64,000 nucleotides of DNA from Pseudopedobacter saltans DSM 12145 (GCF_000190735.1 NC_015177.1:4092001-4156000), one strand, 5' to 3'. Positions 8,425 through 17,200 are shown, numbered from the stretch's first letter. Numbers and translations are program-made. The notes: generated by a model not told the origin, from the letters alone.

Positions 8425-9546
8425 TTACAAATGATAGCCTTGGCTGTGCATTTCTGTTGCCAGTAAATGGTTATATCCATCCTGGTCTAAAGGATAATCC
8501 CAGCAACCTAGATTGTGATGTATTTTTCCGCCAAATCCGGTTTTAAACTTATATAATCCATATAAAGGATGTGAAATATCCGCTTTAGGCGCAACACCAA
8601 AAAAGTCATATTCTATGCAGCCTCTGCCTCTGGCAATCCTGATCGCTTCCCATTGGAGCGCATAAGTGGCCATTAAATTTCTATTGCTTGATGAAGAAGC
8701 ACCGTAAAGGTAAGTTCCCCGATTTCCAGAAATTACCAAAAACATGGCAGCTAAAGGGACATTGTTATATTCTGCAATCAACAATTGAACTTCTGCCGGA
8801 GAACTCGAATCTTCGGCTCGGGCAGCTAAAACTGTTCTAAAATAATCAATATTGTTAATCGTGATCTTATTTCTAACTGCAGTTTCCTGATAAAGTGCAT
8901 ACCAAACATCCAACTTATCCATTCCGGCTGCTTTTACAGTAATTCCTTTTCTAAAAGACACGTTGATATTGTAGCGTGTCTTTGGCTTCATGGAACCCAA
9001 AAGTTCATTCTGATCTTTTTTAAGGTCAAGAAATATGGTATTGGAAGGTAAGATATCAGAATTTGTTTTCCTTAAATTCCAGTTAGCAGTATTGAAGTTT
9101 AAGCGGAATTCCTGATATTTTTTTTCTGGAGGGCCTAACCATTGTCCGGTTTCATCAAACGAATCCTCTTCTTTTGCCCAATGAGATTTCCAGGCTAAAT
9201 CGTAACGGATAAGAATACAGCCTTTGGGTAAATAAGAACGTAATATTTCGGAAAGTTCTTCTAGAAATTTTCCCTGGTTTTCCTCATGCGGTTCTATTTC
9301 CGGACCATAAGGAACATAAGCAATATAATTTGTTCGGTTGATATACTGTATTAAAACCAGTAAATCGCCATGGGTATAAGTGTATTTAGATTTTTCGTCA
9401 AAGATAAAGCTGTTTTCTGTTTTAAAATCAAAAGCGGTAGGTAGAAAGCCTTGTTGCTTTTTTACCTCAGACCAAAATGCGGTTTGTTGAATAATTGGAG
9501 TTCTGAAAACTTCTTTTAAATCTTTCTTGCTTACAGTTAAACTCAT
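8425..9546 (-). CDS. FemAB-like peptidyltransferase (lipid II aminoacyltransferase family)
   Basis: A 373-residue FemABX/GNAT-fold protein. Seen: IIQQTAFWSEVKKQQG near the N-terminus, a methyl/acyltransferase-like core with TYLYGASS and the family signature YDFFGVAP followed by HPLYGLYKFKTGFGG near the C-terminus. In Gram-positive relatives these enzymes add amino acids to the peptidoglycan stem peptide; in Bacteroidota the substrate is not established, so peptidoglycan modification is only the likeliest role. I chose the ATG at 9546 over 9591, because a promoter-like TATTTTAG lies inside the upstream extension and the extension reads as an unlikely hydrophobic leader. Confidence 0.82.
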   Translation of the reverse strand: MSLTVSKKDLKEVFRTPIIQQTAFWSEVKKQQGFLPTAFDFKTENSFIFDEKSKYTYTHGDLLVLIQYINRTNYIAYVPYGPEIEPHEENQGKFLEELSEILRSYLPKGCILIRYDLAWKSHWAKEEDSFDETGQWLGPPEKKYQEFRLNFNTANWNLRKTNSDILPSNTIFLDLKKDQNELLGSMKPKTRYNINVSFRKGITVKAAGMDKLDVWYALYQETAVRNKITINNIDYFRTVLAARAEDSSSPAEVQLLIAEYNNVPLAAMFLVISGNRGTYLYGASSSSNRNLMATYALQWEAIRIARGRGCIEYDFFGVAPKADISHPLYGLYKFKTGFGGKIHHNLGCWDYPLDQDGYNHLLATEMHSQGYHL

Positions 9547-9649
9547 GTCATTTCTAAAATAACCGGCAAAGAAAGCCAATAAAAAGATCATTGTCTAGTA
9601 CGAAAAAGGAAAGCAGATGGAATTGTGAATATTCAGACCTTTTGTGACT

Positions 9650-10345
9650 TTATTGTGATCGTTGCTCATCACTTGTTACTGCCCATTTGTAGGTTTTGCA
9701 ATTTGGACACATAAGTTTCGAAACAGGCTCTGTTCTAACTATATATCCACAGCATGTGCAACCGTATTCTCCCGCGGCGGTAATATTCTCTAGTTTGTTA
9801 CTATATTCTCTGGGTAAAATGCAAAGACCGGTTTTAACCTCTTCAGGTTTGTAGAAATATATACTTAAAATACCTGAGGGTTCCAGAATTGCCAGTTTAA
9901 CTTGCCCCAAATGGCTGACACTTTGATTTCTTAATTCCATAAAGAGCTCTTCGGTAGAAAGATCCTCTCGTTTAAAATTATTGAAACAGATTTGGCCGTA
10001 TTCTACTATATAAATCGGTTTACCTTCCACAAATGTTTCAAACTTTTCTGATTTTGAAGAAAGCCATGTAAGCAGTCGGTAGAAAAGTAAAACAAAAATA
10101 AAAACAGCCAGCGCCGGAATTAAGCCAACATCTTCATAAAACATGGGATCGCCAGCCGCCGAGCCCAGAGAAATAATAATAACGAGTTCGAAAACCGAAA
10201 GCTGCTTTATTCCCCTTTTTCCTGTCAGTCTTAGTGTGATAAGAGCTGCAGTAAACATCACGAAGCATCTGAAAGCAATTTCTATTAGAAACTCGTAAGG
10301 GAGATCATTGAATAAAATTCGCTGCCAGTCACTTAATATTTCCAA
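9650..10345 (-). CDS. DUF421 (YetF-type) membrane protein with C-terminal zinc ribbon
   Basis: A 231-residue DUF421 protein. Three N-terminal membrane segments (about residues 20-40, 50-68, 72-92) include the family motif TGKRGIKQLSVFELVIIISLG; a soluble domain follows with GKPIYIVEYGQI and the acidic ELFMELRNQ stretch. The function of DUF421 proteins is not settled; YetF is reported as a spore-germination-related membrane protein. The C-terminus departs from the basic family: residues about 190-220 carry C-T-C-C-G-Y and C-P-N-C, a rubredoxin-like or zinc-ribbon knuckle pair. It reads in the same direction as the FemAB-like gene, 103 bp apart. Confidence 0.85.
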   Translation of the reverse strand: MEILSDWQRILFNDLPYEFLIEIAFRCFVMFTAALITLRLTGKRGIKQLSVFELVIIISLGSAAGDPMFYEDVGLIPALAVFIFVLLFYRLLTWLSSKSEKFETFVEGKPIYIVEYGQICFNNFKREDLSTEELFMELRNQSVSHLGQVKLAILEPSGILSIYFYKPEEVKTGLCILPREYSNKLENITAAGEYGCTCCGYIVRTEPVSKLMCPNCKTYKWAVTSDEQRSQ

Positions 10346-10416
10346 TATCTATGTAATTTAGGATTGCTGATTTTGTATTAATTGTGTTATCGAGCAATTA
10401 ATCAACATTTGGGAAT

Positions 10417-10424
10417 TACATTTG
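10417..10424 (+). promoter_or_regulatory. -7 box of the oxygenase gene
   Basis: TACATTTG is an exact match to the Bacteroidota -7 box TAnnTTTG, 22 bp before the ATG at 10447. A matching -33 element at the right spacing is not clear. Confidence 0.45.
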
Positions 10425-10446
10425 TTTTTGAATAAAATACAGTATT

Positions 10447-11409
10447 ATGACTTCAATAAATATTCCACGTTTAGATTTATCTAAATATACTGAAGGGACA
10501 ACATCTGAAAAAAAGCAGTTTTCTGATGATATAGGAAAGGCTTTTAATGAAACAGGTTTTGTGACAATCACAAATCATGGCTTAAGTAAAGAATTAATCA
10601 GTAGTCTTTACGAACAGGTGAAAGCTTTCTTCGCATTACCAGAAGATACAAAATTGAAATACCAAAAAGTGGAATTGGCAGGTCAAAGAGGTTATACATC
10701 TAAAGGCAGGGAGAAGGCAAAAGATGCTAAGACACCAGATTTGAAGGAATTTTGGCAAACCGGACAGTATGTACAGGGCGAGGATGTTGTTAAAGATGAA
10801 TACCCTGATAATTTAATTGTAGAGGAGGTTCCGGAATTTAATGTGGTTACTAAAGAGATCTACAAAAAGTTAGAAACAGCAGGGAAAAGTATATTAAATG
10901 CAATTTCTGTTTATTTGGGCTTACCTGAGGACTATTTTGAAGATAAAGTTTATAACGGTAATTCAATTTTACGGGCAATTCATTATTTTCCTATCGAAAA
11001 TCCTGATGCTTTACCGGCAGATGCTGTTAGGGCTGGTGCTCACGAAGATATAAACTTAATTACATTGTTAATTGGCGCAAGTGCCGATGGTTTAGAAGTA
11101 CTTACCAGAGATGGAGAGTGGTTTCCCATAAAAGCACACGGAGAAGATATTGTGGTTAATGTAGGCGATATGCTTCAAAGATTGACTAATAATAAATTAA
11201 AGTCTACAACGCATAGAGTGGTAAATCCGCCAAGAGAATTAATGAAAAATTCCAGATACTCCGTTCCATTTTTCCTGCATCCAAAAGCGAAAATGGATTT
11301 AACCTGTCTGGATTCTTGTGTTGATTCGCAACATCCAAAGGCTTACACTGATATAACTGCAGGGGAATATTTAGATGAGCGTTTAAGAGAAATTGGATTG
11401 AAAATGTAG
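10447..11409 (+). CDS. 2-oxoglutarate/Fe(II)-dependent oxygenase, IPNS-like
   Basis: A 320-residue member of the isopenicillin N synthase/flavanone hydroxylase-like dioxygenases. The N-terminal DIOX_N region ends in FVTITNHGLS; the double-stranded beta-helix core has the iron ligands His and Asp in AHEDINLITLL, the distal His in TTHRVVNPP, and the 2OG-binding Arg-x-Ser in RYSVPFF. Such proteins hydroxylate or desaturate small molecules; bacterial members of this group often have unknown substrates and nothing nearby suggests one. It stands alone as a monocistronic unit with an exact -7 box upstream and a strong hairpin downstream. Confidence 0.88.
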   Translation: MTSINIPRLDLSKYTEGTTSEKKQFSDDIGKAFNETGFVTITNHGLSKELISSLYEQVKAFFALPEDTKLKYQKVELAGQRGYTSKGREKAKDAKTPDLKEFWQTGQYVQGEDVVKDEYPDNLIVEEVPEFNVVTKEIYKKLETAGKSILNAISVYLGLPEDYFEDKVYNGNSILRAIHYFPIENPDALPADAVRAGAHEDINLITLLIGASADGLEVLTRDGEWFPIKAHGEDIVVNVGDMLQRLTNNKLKSTTHRVVNPPRELMKNSRYSVPFFLHPKAKMDLTCLDSCVDSQHPKAYTDITAGEYLDERLREIGLKM

Positions 11410-11421
11410 TGTTAGTATTAA

Positions 11422-11472
11422 GTATCAGGATTTTGGTATTAGACTTTGTGCTTGATACTAAAATCTTGATAC
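11422..11472. terminator. Long hairpin between convergent genes, GTATCAAG repeat type
   Basis: Arms starting GTATCAGGATTTTGG and ending CTAAAATCTTGATAC pair over about 21 bp, with all mismatches being G-U wobbles in the top-strand RNA. It lies between the oxygenase and a convergent gene and would serve both as a bidirectional barrier. The same GTATCAAG words occur near 8281 and 43998, so this is also a dispersed-repeat copy. Confidence 0.6.
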
Positions 11473-11481
11473 CGAATATCT

Positions 11482-11961
11482 TTATTTTTTCATTTCATTT
11501 ATAATTGCGCTATATAGCTCACCTGCTTTTTGACTGCCGATCACATAAATCAAACCGTCTCTGTCGGTTAATTTAACGGCATCTTTACCTCCGGCATAAA
11601 ATCTGACAGCACCTTTTTTATGTAAATTATAAACAGGGTTATTAATGAAAAAGCTACTGTATTGAGTTTTTTCAACCTTTGAAATGCTATTTAAATCTAT
11701 TTTTACCAATCTTGTAGTCCACAAACCATCTAATATTATAGCCTTGTTTTTTATCCGTGTTCTAAAATGGAGAATAAACAACATGATAACGCTGGCGATA
11801 AGAATAAAGCAGCCAACCAGTAGAAGAAGGTCGGCATTAATATCCCTGTTTTCTGTCCAATAATAAGCCATAAAGCAAAAAATGGCCATAACTAACCGTA
11901 TGCTGATGAAAATATAATCTCTACCTAAATATTGTTTTTCGTAAAATGTATAGTCTGACAT
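11482..11961 (-). CDS. Two-TM membrane protein with PH-like domain, unknown function
   Basis: I do not recognise a named family. The 159-residue protein has two membrane segments (about 18-36 and 44-64) followed by a soluble beta-rich domain of about 90 residues with a C-terminal helix (GELYSAIINEMKK), the outline of bacterial PH-like domains. Its start is 3 bp past the tilS stop, so it is translated from the tilS mRNA. A protein of the same outline is encoded at 57337-57795; both share a Gly-x-Asp-Ala-Val motif and a Gly-Ser near the last helix. A link to tilS function is not implied. Confidence 0.7.
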   Translation of the reverse strand: MSDYTFYEKQYLGRDYIFISIRLVMAIFCFMAYYWTENRDINADLLLLVGCFILIASVIMLFILHFRTRIKNKAIILDGLWTTRLVKIDLNSISKVEKTQYSSFFINNPVYNLHKKGAVRFYAGGKDAVKLTDRDGLIYVIGSQKAGELYSAIINEMKK

Positions 11962-11964
11962 AGA

Positions 11965-13314
11965 TTACCTGCTTTTGATTTCGAAGGTAGTTATTTTTTT
12001 AGTTTGATTATCGATTTTATATCTGTTGTCGCTACGCAATCCGGAAATCCAGATAATTTCGTCGTTGCCATTAACAAGAATCGGAATTTCTGCTTTTTCA
12101 TTTAAAGGTGTTTTTTGTTGAATGAAAAAATCACTTAGCTTTTTAAATCCTTTCATCCCAAAAGGAATAAACCTGTCAGCCAATTCCCAATATCTTAAAG
12201 AAAGTGGATAAGTCAATTTGTCGGAGTCTACATAACATTTATTGGGATTGGAAAAGTCTGGTTTTTCTTCTTTGGATAAATCCGAAATCCTAAGATCGAA
12301 CTGATTAAAATGAATTGTTTCCGTTCCAGATGGTATTTCTATTTTCTCTTGTCTTTCTTTTTTCAGAAGCTTTTTAATGAAAATATATTCTCTGTCCAGC
12401 AAAATTCGGTAGTCTTCAGAGCAGAAAGTTTTTCCCGAAATAGTTCGCTGCTGGACTGCTGAAAGCAAATCGTTAATACTTGTCGTGTTAAAGCCTAAAG
12501 GCAAAAGGATTTCTGAAAGAATAAATTTTGTGGAATGTAAAGCCTCAATCTTTTTAATACCGATTTTAAAACCGTTTGTGTAAGGTTCCAGTAAATCGGA
12601 TTTATATTTGTTCATTTCATGATTTACAAAATCTTCTAATTCAGAAAAATAGTTGATATTCTTCCGGAACGTTTGATTGAGTGAAGGATTTATTTTTTCC
12701 ATTTCCGGAATAATCTTCAGCCTGATTTTGTTTCTGGCATATTTATCTGATGCATTGGAGCTATCCTCAACAAAATCTATTTTCTGTTCGGATACGAACT
12801 GATCGATTTCCTCTCTTGTAAAACATAATAAAGGTCGTATAATCGTATTCTTACTGTGTTTAATTCCGTGTAGTCCAGCAATTCCAGTCCCTCTGATTAG
12901 ATTAAGTAATACAGTTTCTATGGAGTCGTTATGGTGATGAGCTACTGCAATTTTTTGATATTTAAACTCAGCACACAAATCCTCAAAAAAATCATATCTC
13001 AAATCCCTTGCAGCCATCTGAATACTGATTTTATGCTCTTCTGCATAATTTGTGGTATCAAAATGTGCAATATGTATAGGGGTATTCAATTTTAAAGCCG
13101 TGTTTTTGACAAATATTTCATCTCTAACAGATTCCTCACCTCTTAAATTGAAGTTGCAATGGGCTATTGCAGTTTTAAAACCCGACAGGTGAAAAAGATA
13201 CACCATTGCCATAGAGTCTCTTCCCCCGCTTGTAGCCAATAAGATAGTCTCGTTTTTATCGAATAAATCGTATTTGCTGATATAATCAAGGAATATTTGT
13301 AATTGTGGTAACAT
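11965..13314 (-). CDS. tilS: tRNA(Ile)-lysidine synthetase
   Basis: TilS modifies the wobble C34 of the CAU-anticodon isoleucine tRNA to lysidine using ATP and lysine. The N-terminal PP-loop ATPase domain shows SGGRDS (residues 29-34); IAVAHHHNDSIETVLLNLIRGTG is the family core, and the C-terminal half is the substrate-binding TilS_C domain ending in WISGLRSDNRYKI. The 449-residue length from the ATG at 13314 is normal; a TTG at 13317 precedes it. The downstream PH-like gene is 3 bp away. It is divergent from the OstA-like gene with only 49 bp between starts. Confidence 0.95.
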   Translation of the reverse strand: MLPQLQIFLDYISKYDLFDKNETILLATSGGRDSMAMVYLFHLSGFKTAIAHCNFNLRGEESVRDEIFVKNTALKLNTPIHIAHFDTTNYAEEHKISIQMAARDLRYDFFEDLCAEFKYQKIAVAHHHNDSIETVLLNLIRGTGIAGLHGIKHSKNTIIRPLLCFTREEIDQFVSEQKIDFVEDSSNASDKYARNKIRLKIIPEMEKINPSLNQTFRKNINYFSELEDFVNHEMNKYKSDLLEPYTNGFKIGIKKIEALHSTKFILSEILLPLGFNTTSINDLLSAVQQRTISGKTFCSEDYRILLDREYIFIKKLLKKERQEKIEIPSGTETIHFNQFDLRISDLSKEEKPDFSNPNKCYVDSDKLTYPLSLRYWELADRFIPFGMKGFKKLSDFFIQQKTPLNEKAEIPILVNGNDEIIWISGLRSDNRYKIDNQTKKITTFEIKSR

Positions 13315-13351
13315 CAATCAAAATTAAACGTTTAATGTCGTTCCAAAAAAC

Positions 13352-13359
13352 TAATTTTG
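13352..13359 (+). promoter_or_regulatory. -7 box of OstA-like gene, near-leaderless
   Basis: TAATTTTG exactly matches TAnnTTTG and ends only 4 bp before the GTG start at 13364, so transcription would begin at or a few bases from the start codon. Confidence 0.45.
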
Positions 13360-13363
13360 CTAC

Positions 13364-15472
13364 GTGAAAAAGTATTTCATTTTTACCATTTTCCTACTGA
13401 TATCTGCAAGTCTCTTTGCGCAGAAGAAAGTAACTCGTGTGGAACTTCTGCAATCCGAGTCGTTTATAGGTATGAAACGGAACGGAGAAAATACTCAAAA
13501 AGTTATTAAACCGATATTTCAACAGGATAATTCTACTCTTACCTGTGATAGTGCCTATTTCTATATAGAAAAAAATAGTTTCGACGCTTTTGGTAACGTT
13601 CATATCAATCAGGCGGACACCATTAATATTTACTCCGATTTGCTGAATTACAATGGTAATACAAAAATTGCAGTATTGACTAATAATGTTAGAATGTTGG
13701 ATGGTACCGCCGTACTAACGACTAATCATCTTATCTATAATATGGCCTCTAAAGTTGGGCAATATCACGATGGTGGAAAAATAGTTAACGGGCCTAATAC
13801 ATTAACCAGTAAAAATGGTTATTACTTTTCCAATTCAGCCGATGCATATTTCAGGTATGATGTAAAAGTGAAAAGTCCGGAAGCTTTAATTGTTTCTGAT
13901 ACATTGCGTTACAATTCCATTAGTAAAATCGCTTATTTTTACGGTCCAACACATATATTCGGAAAGGACGATACGTTATATACCGAAAACGGAACATATA
14001 ATACCGCTACCGATCAGGCGGCTTTTGGTAAGAAAAATCTTTATCGCCAAGCATCTAAAAGTCTTACGGGGGACAGTTTGTTTTACGATAGAAATGCCGG
14101 GTTCGGTAGGGCTGTTAAAAATATTATATTCAGAGACACCGCCCAGAAAGTCGAATTACATGGCGATTTGGGATATTATCTGAAATCTAATGAAAGTATT
14201 GAAGTAACACGGAACGCTTATGTTGTATTCGAAACACAGAAAGATTCTCTGGTAAGAGATAGTATCTGGATGTCTGCGGATACTTTATACAGTTCTGTTA
14301 CTACAAAAGGAGAGGCTTACAAATTAAGAGAATCACGAAAAGTTAAAGAGGTTGCCCCGATGGAATTAGAGCAGAGTACCGTAGATTCTTTAAACAATAA
14401 TACTCCATTAGCAAAAGACAGCCTTCAGTCTTCTTTACTTACAGATAGTTTAAATAGGGAAAAAGGAACAATTATCGATTCTGAAAAATTAGAGCTTAAG
14501 ACAGACTCGTCTATAATTGCAGATTCTACTATAAAAGATATGTCGAAGGAAAAGCTCCCTGTCTTAATGAGTAAGAAAGAACAAAAGAGGGCCAGGAGAA
14601 AACAAGAGAAAGCAGAATTAATTTCGCCGAAAGAGGAAAAGAAGAAAGCTGCGGAGCAGGAATTGGCAGATAGGAAAACGACTAGTCTAATAGATTCGGC
14701 CCAGATAAAAGTATTTAATAGAAGATTATTTGTTGCAGATAGTCTGCAAAGAGATAGCATACTTCGGTTAGAGAGCGATACCGCCAAAATAAGGACAATA
14801 AGCGCCTGGAGAAATGTAAAGGTGTTTAAATCAGATTTGCAGGCAAAGTCCGATTCGGCGTTTTTTAGCTATGGAGATTCGACGCTTCGGATTTACAGAT
14901 CTCCAATAGTTTGGGCACAAGGTAGCCAGATCGTTGCAGATACGATGTATATGCAGTTGGTAAATGGTAAGCTTGATAATATGGATATGATTAGAAACTC
15001 GATTGTTGTAAATACAAAAGATTCTATCACTTTTAATCAGGTAGCGGGAAAAATGATGAAAGGTTACTTTGTCAATGAAAAATTGGATCGTGTTTTTGTT
15101 GACGGTAATGCTGAAAGTATTTATTTCCCGGAAGACACTACATCCAATAAGGGAATGTTAAGAACGTTGGCCTCGCGGATGAGAATTAATTTTTCCAATG
15201 ATAGTTTAATGAGTATTCTCTTTCTGAAGAAGCCCGAAATGACTTATTATCCTATTGCACAGGTAACAGAAGAATTAAAAACATTACCGAATTTTAGTTG
15301 GAAGCCTAAAGAAAGACCTAAATCTAAAGCAGAGATATTTAGTCAGCCGAAAATTGTAAATAATACTAGAAAGAAAGCGCCGGTACCAACTAAGCAAACG
15401 CCACCGGCGAAAGCAGCGCCAAAACCGAAAGCGGCAATTCAGAATAAAGCAAAAGAATTGGAAAAGAAATAA
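13364..15472 (+). CDS. OstA-like (LptA/LptD N-terminal fold) secreted protein
   Basis: A 702-residue protein starting with GTG and a signal peptide (KKYFIFTIF, cut after LFAQ). Residues about 25-330 consist of the short beta-strand repeats of the OstA family, with recurring DSAYFY, DTLRYN, DTLYTENGTY and DSLFYDR segments, the beta-jellyroll fold used by LptA and LptD to carry lipopolysaccharide. A long Lys/Glu-rich linker (about 375-440) precedes a second OstA-type block (about 455-640), and the tail is Pro/Lys/Ala-rich. In Bacteroidota these proteins stand in the LPS-export pathway as candidates for LptA function; that role is inferred from family. Confidence 0.85.
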   Translation: MKKYFIFTIFLLISASLFAQKKVTRVELLQSESFIGMKRNGENTQKVIKPIFQQDNSTLTCDSAYFYIEKNSFDAFGNVHINQADTINIYSDLLNYNGNTKIAVLTNNVRMLDGTAVLTTNHLIYNMASKVGQYHDGGKIVNGPNTLTSKNGYYFSNSADAYFRYDVKVKSPEALIVSDTLRYNSISKIAYFYGPTHIFGKDDTLYTENGTYNTATDQAAFGKKNLYRQASKSLTGDSLFYDRNAGFGRAVKNIIFRDTAQKVELHGDLGYYLKSNESIEVTRNAYVVFETQKDSLVRDSIWMSADTLYSSVTTKGEAYKLRESRKVKEVAPMELEQSTVDSLNNNTPLAKDSLQSSLLTDSLNREKGTIIDSEKLELKTDSSIIADSTIKDMSKEKLPVLMSKKEQKRARRKQEKAELISPKEEKKKAAEQELADRKTTSLIDSAQIKVFNRRLFVADSLQRDSILRLESDTAKIRTISAWRNVKVFKSDLQAKSDSAFFSYGDSTLRIYRSPIVWAQGSQIVADTMYMQLVNGKLDNMDMIRNSIVVNTKDSITFNQVAGKMMKGYFVNEKLDRVFVDGNAESIYFPEDTTSNKGMLRTLASRMRINFSNDSLMSILFLKKPEMTYYPIAQVTEELKTLPNFSWKPKERPKSKAEIFSQPKIVNNTRKKAPVPTKQTPPAKAAPKPKAAIQNKAKELEKK

Positions 15473-15650
15473 TTAAAAACTGTTTAAATTTCAATCAAAG
15501 TATTTATATAATAAAGATTGCTTCGTCGTTCCTTTCCGAAAAATCGGAACAGGCTCTCGGAGACCTAATAGGAGCGTCACTACGATGTATGAAGCAGTCT
15601 ATGAACTAACTTAATTTTTAATGATCCATTTTTAAACAGCGTTTCTGCTG
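15473..15650. repeat. Intergenic gap with GATTGCTTCGTCGTTCC element
   Basis: The gap between convergent genes contains GATTGCTTCGTCGTTCC at about 15518, the beginning of a repetitive intergenic element known from many Bacteroidota genomes, followed by GGAACAGGCTCTCGGAG. No gene is visible. Confidence 0.35.
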
Positions 15651-16232
15651 TTACATTCCAGTAAGAAATTCCAATAGTTTTTCCATTGCCCGGCCTCTGT
15701 GGCTAATCTGGTTTTTTTGTTCCATCGACATCTCCGCGAATGTAATATCGTAACCATCTGGTTTAAAAATAGGATCATAACCGAAGCCTTCCGATCCCGA
15801 TTTTCCTTCTGTAATCGTTCCGTTTACAATACCTTCAAAAAGGTGTTCCTTGCCGTCTATAATTAGGGAAATAACGGTTCTGAATCTTGCTTTTCGGTTA
15901 GATTCTCCTTTAAGCTTTTCAAGAACCAGTTCAATGTTTTTTTCAGGATCCCGACCTCCGGCATATCTGGCAGAATAAACGCCGGGTTCATTATTTAAAT
16001 ATTCTATTTCAAGACCGGTATCATCGCCAAAGCAATCTTTCTGATAATTGTTATAAACATATTTGCTTTTTATCGAAGCATTTTCTTCAAGCGTCGTTCC
16101 ATCTTCCACAATATCTTCTGTACAGCCAATATCTGTTAGGCTGATAATATTGAAATTCCCGTTTACTTTAGACTGCACTTCTGCAACTTTATGTTGGTTA
16201 TTTGTTGCAAAAACTAAATCTCTTTTTGTCAT
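15651..16232 (-). CDS. rdgB: Non-canonical purine NTP pyrophosphatase (RdgB/HAM1)
   Basis: Hydrolyses dITP, XTP and similar aberrant purine nucleotides to monophosphates, keeping them out of DNA and RNA. Seen: LVFATNNQHKVAEV at the N-terminus, FGDDTGLEIEYLNNEPGVYSARY, GKSGSEGFGYDPIF and the terminal SHRGRAMEKL. The 193-residue length is typical. The gene upstream ends 3 bp before its ATG, so the two form an operon. Confidence 0.95.
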   Translation of the reverse strand: MTKRDLVFATNNQHKVAEVQSKVNGNFNIISLTDIGCTEDIVEDGTTLEENASIKSKYVYNNYQKDCFGDDTGLEIEYLNNEPGVYSARYAGGRDPEKNIELVLEKLKGESNRKARFRTVISLIIDGKEHLFEGIVNGTITEGKSGSEGFGYDPIFKPDGYDITFAEMSMEQKNQISHRGRAMEKLLEFLTGM

Positions 16233-16235
16233 ATC

Positions 16236-16775
16236 TTAAAAAAGTTTCAGAACGTTCCAGTAAGTTCTTTTTTTATTGTCATCATTAACCATTTGCCTTA
16301 AGGACCATGTCCCTAAAAATTTAATGCCATTAACTTCTAACAAAGTATTAGAAGTTAAACCCTGCATGCCTAAAATGCTAGGGTTTATTCCATAGGTTAA
16401 GATCTTATTGCAGGCAAAAAAGCCCTTTAAATTATCGACGTTGTAATTGCTGTGTCTGGCTAAATTAAGGATCGCAATATCTCTAAGCTCTAATTTTTTT
16501 GCTGATAAAATCCTAAGCAGGAAGATCAAATCGGTTTGATTTAAAAACTCCTCTTCAGGGTCATTAACAATTACCAAAACAGATTGGTTGTTTTCTCCTA
16601 AGTAATTGAAAACAGGGGAAGATTTCTCCTGATGATTGTTCCCTGTTGAAGGAATATCTTCCACCGGTTTTATTTCTTTCTGGATATTACTTGCAATCTC
16701 ATCTTTAAAAACATAGATTTCTTCATTAAGGAGTAAACTCAAAGCTAGAGCATTTTCTGTTTTTAAAGTTTCCAT
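16236..16775 (-). CDS. Conserved hypothetical protein upstream of rdgB
   Basis: I do not recognise the 179-residue product. It has no signal peptide or membrane segment; the middle contains an alternating hydrophobic pattern (SVLVIVND, then ELRDIAILNLARH) that looks like an alpha/beta fold, and the end is basic-aromatic (TWSLRQM, RTYWNVLKLF). It ends 3 bp before rdgB, a coupling that suggests co-expression. A cytosolic nucleotide- or DNA-related role is only a guess from the neighbour. Confidence 0.7.
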   Translation of the reverse strand: METLKTENALALSLLLNEEIYVFKDEIASNIQKEIKPVEDIPSTGNNHQEKSSPVFNYLGENNQSVLVIVNDPEEEFLNQTDLIFLLRILSAKKLELRDIAILNLARHSNYNVDNLKGFFACNKILTYGINPSILGMQGLTSNTLLEVNGIKFLGTWSLRQMVNDDNKKRTYWNVLKLF

Positions 16776-16936
16776 TCGTCAAATTTACATAATAAACATA
16801 AATTTTGATAGTTAACTCAGAACTTCATTTCGGAGAAGGAATAATAGGGTGCTGAAGGAAAATATCTTAAGATTTTTCTCTTAACTGTTTCGTTTCTTCT
16901 AATGGGACAGTATTTCTTCGTCAAAAATATCCACTA

Positions 16937-17099
16937 TTATTTACTAGTATAAGGTTTATGGATAATGGTTGCTTTTTTTATGGTCTGTTGAATTTTATAT
17001 AAACGAGTGGCCATTTCAAAACGTTCTTTATAAGTATGTTTTAGGCCTTCTTTCAAAAGTTCCAGCTCTGCATCATCAAATGTTTTTTTCTTCTTTCAT
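16937..17099 (-). pseudogene. Frameshifted small ORF (about 53 codons)
   Basis: From the ATG at 17099 the frame breaks in a run of seven A (17083-17089 on the top strand as T). Removing one A restores an open frame to the TAA at 16937, giving a basic helical product containing FDDAELELLKEGLKH, YKERFEMATRLYK and a KKATIIHKP tail. The start codon overlaps the end of an upstream fragment through TCATGA, the signature of a two-gene cassette. I cannot name the family; a small toxin-antitoxin-like or nucleotidyltransferase-associated cassette is one possibility. Confidence 0.5.
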
Positions 17100-17200
17100 G
17101 ATAGAGACATGTTATCAACTTTGTTAAAGTACATGCAATATCCAAATTGATCCATAGCGTATACATCCTTTTTTAATAAATGTTTACTAGTGTTAAAAAT
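17096..17200 (-). pseudogene. 3' remnant of the partner gene
   Basis: An open stretch of about 34 codons without a start ends at a TGA overlapping the ATG of the frameshifted ORF. It reads KKDVYAMDQFGYCMYFNKV near its end and is closed upstream by an in-frame stop. Only the C-terminus is left, so the gene is dead. Family not recognised. Confidence 0.4.
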
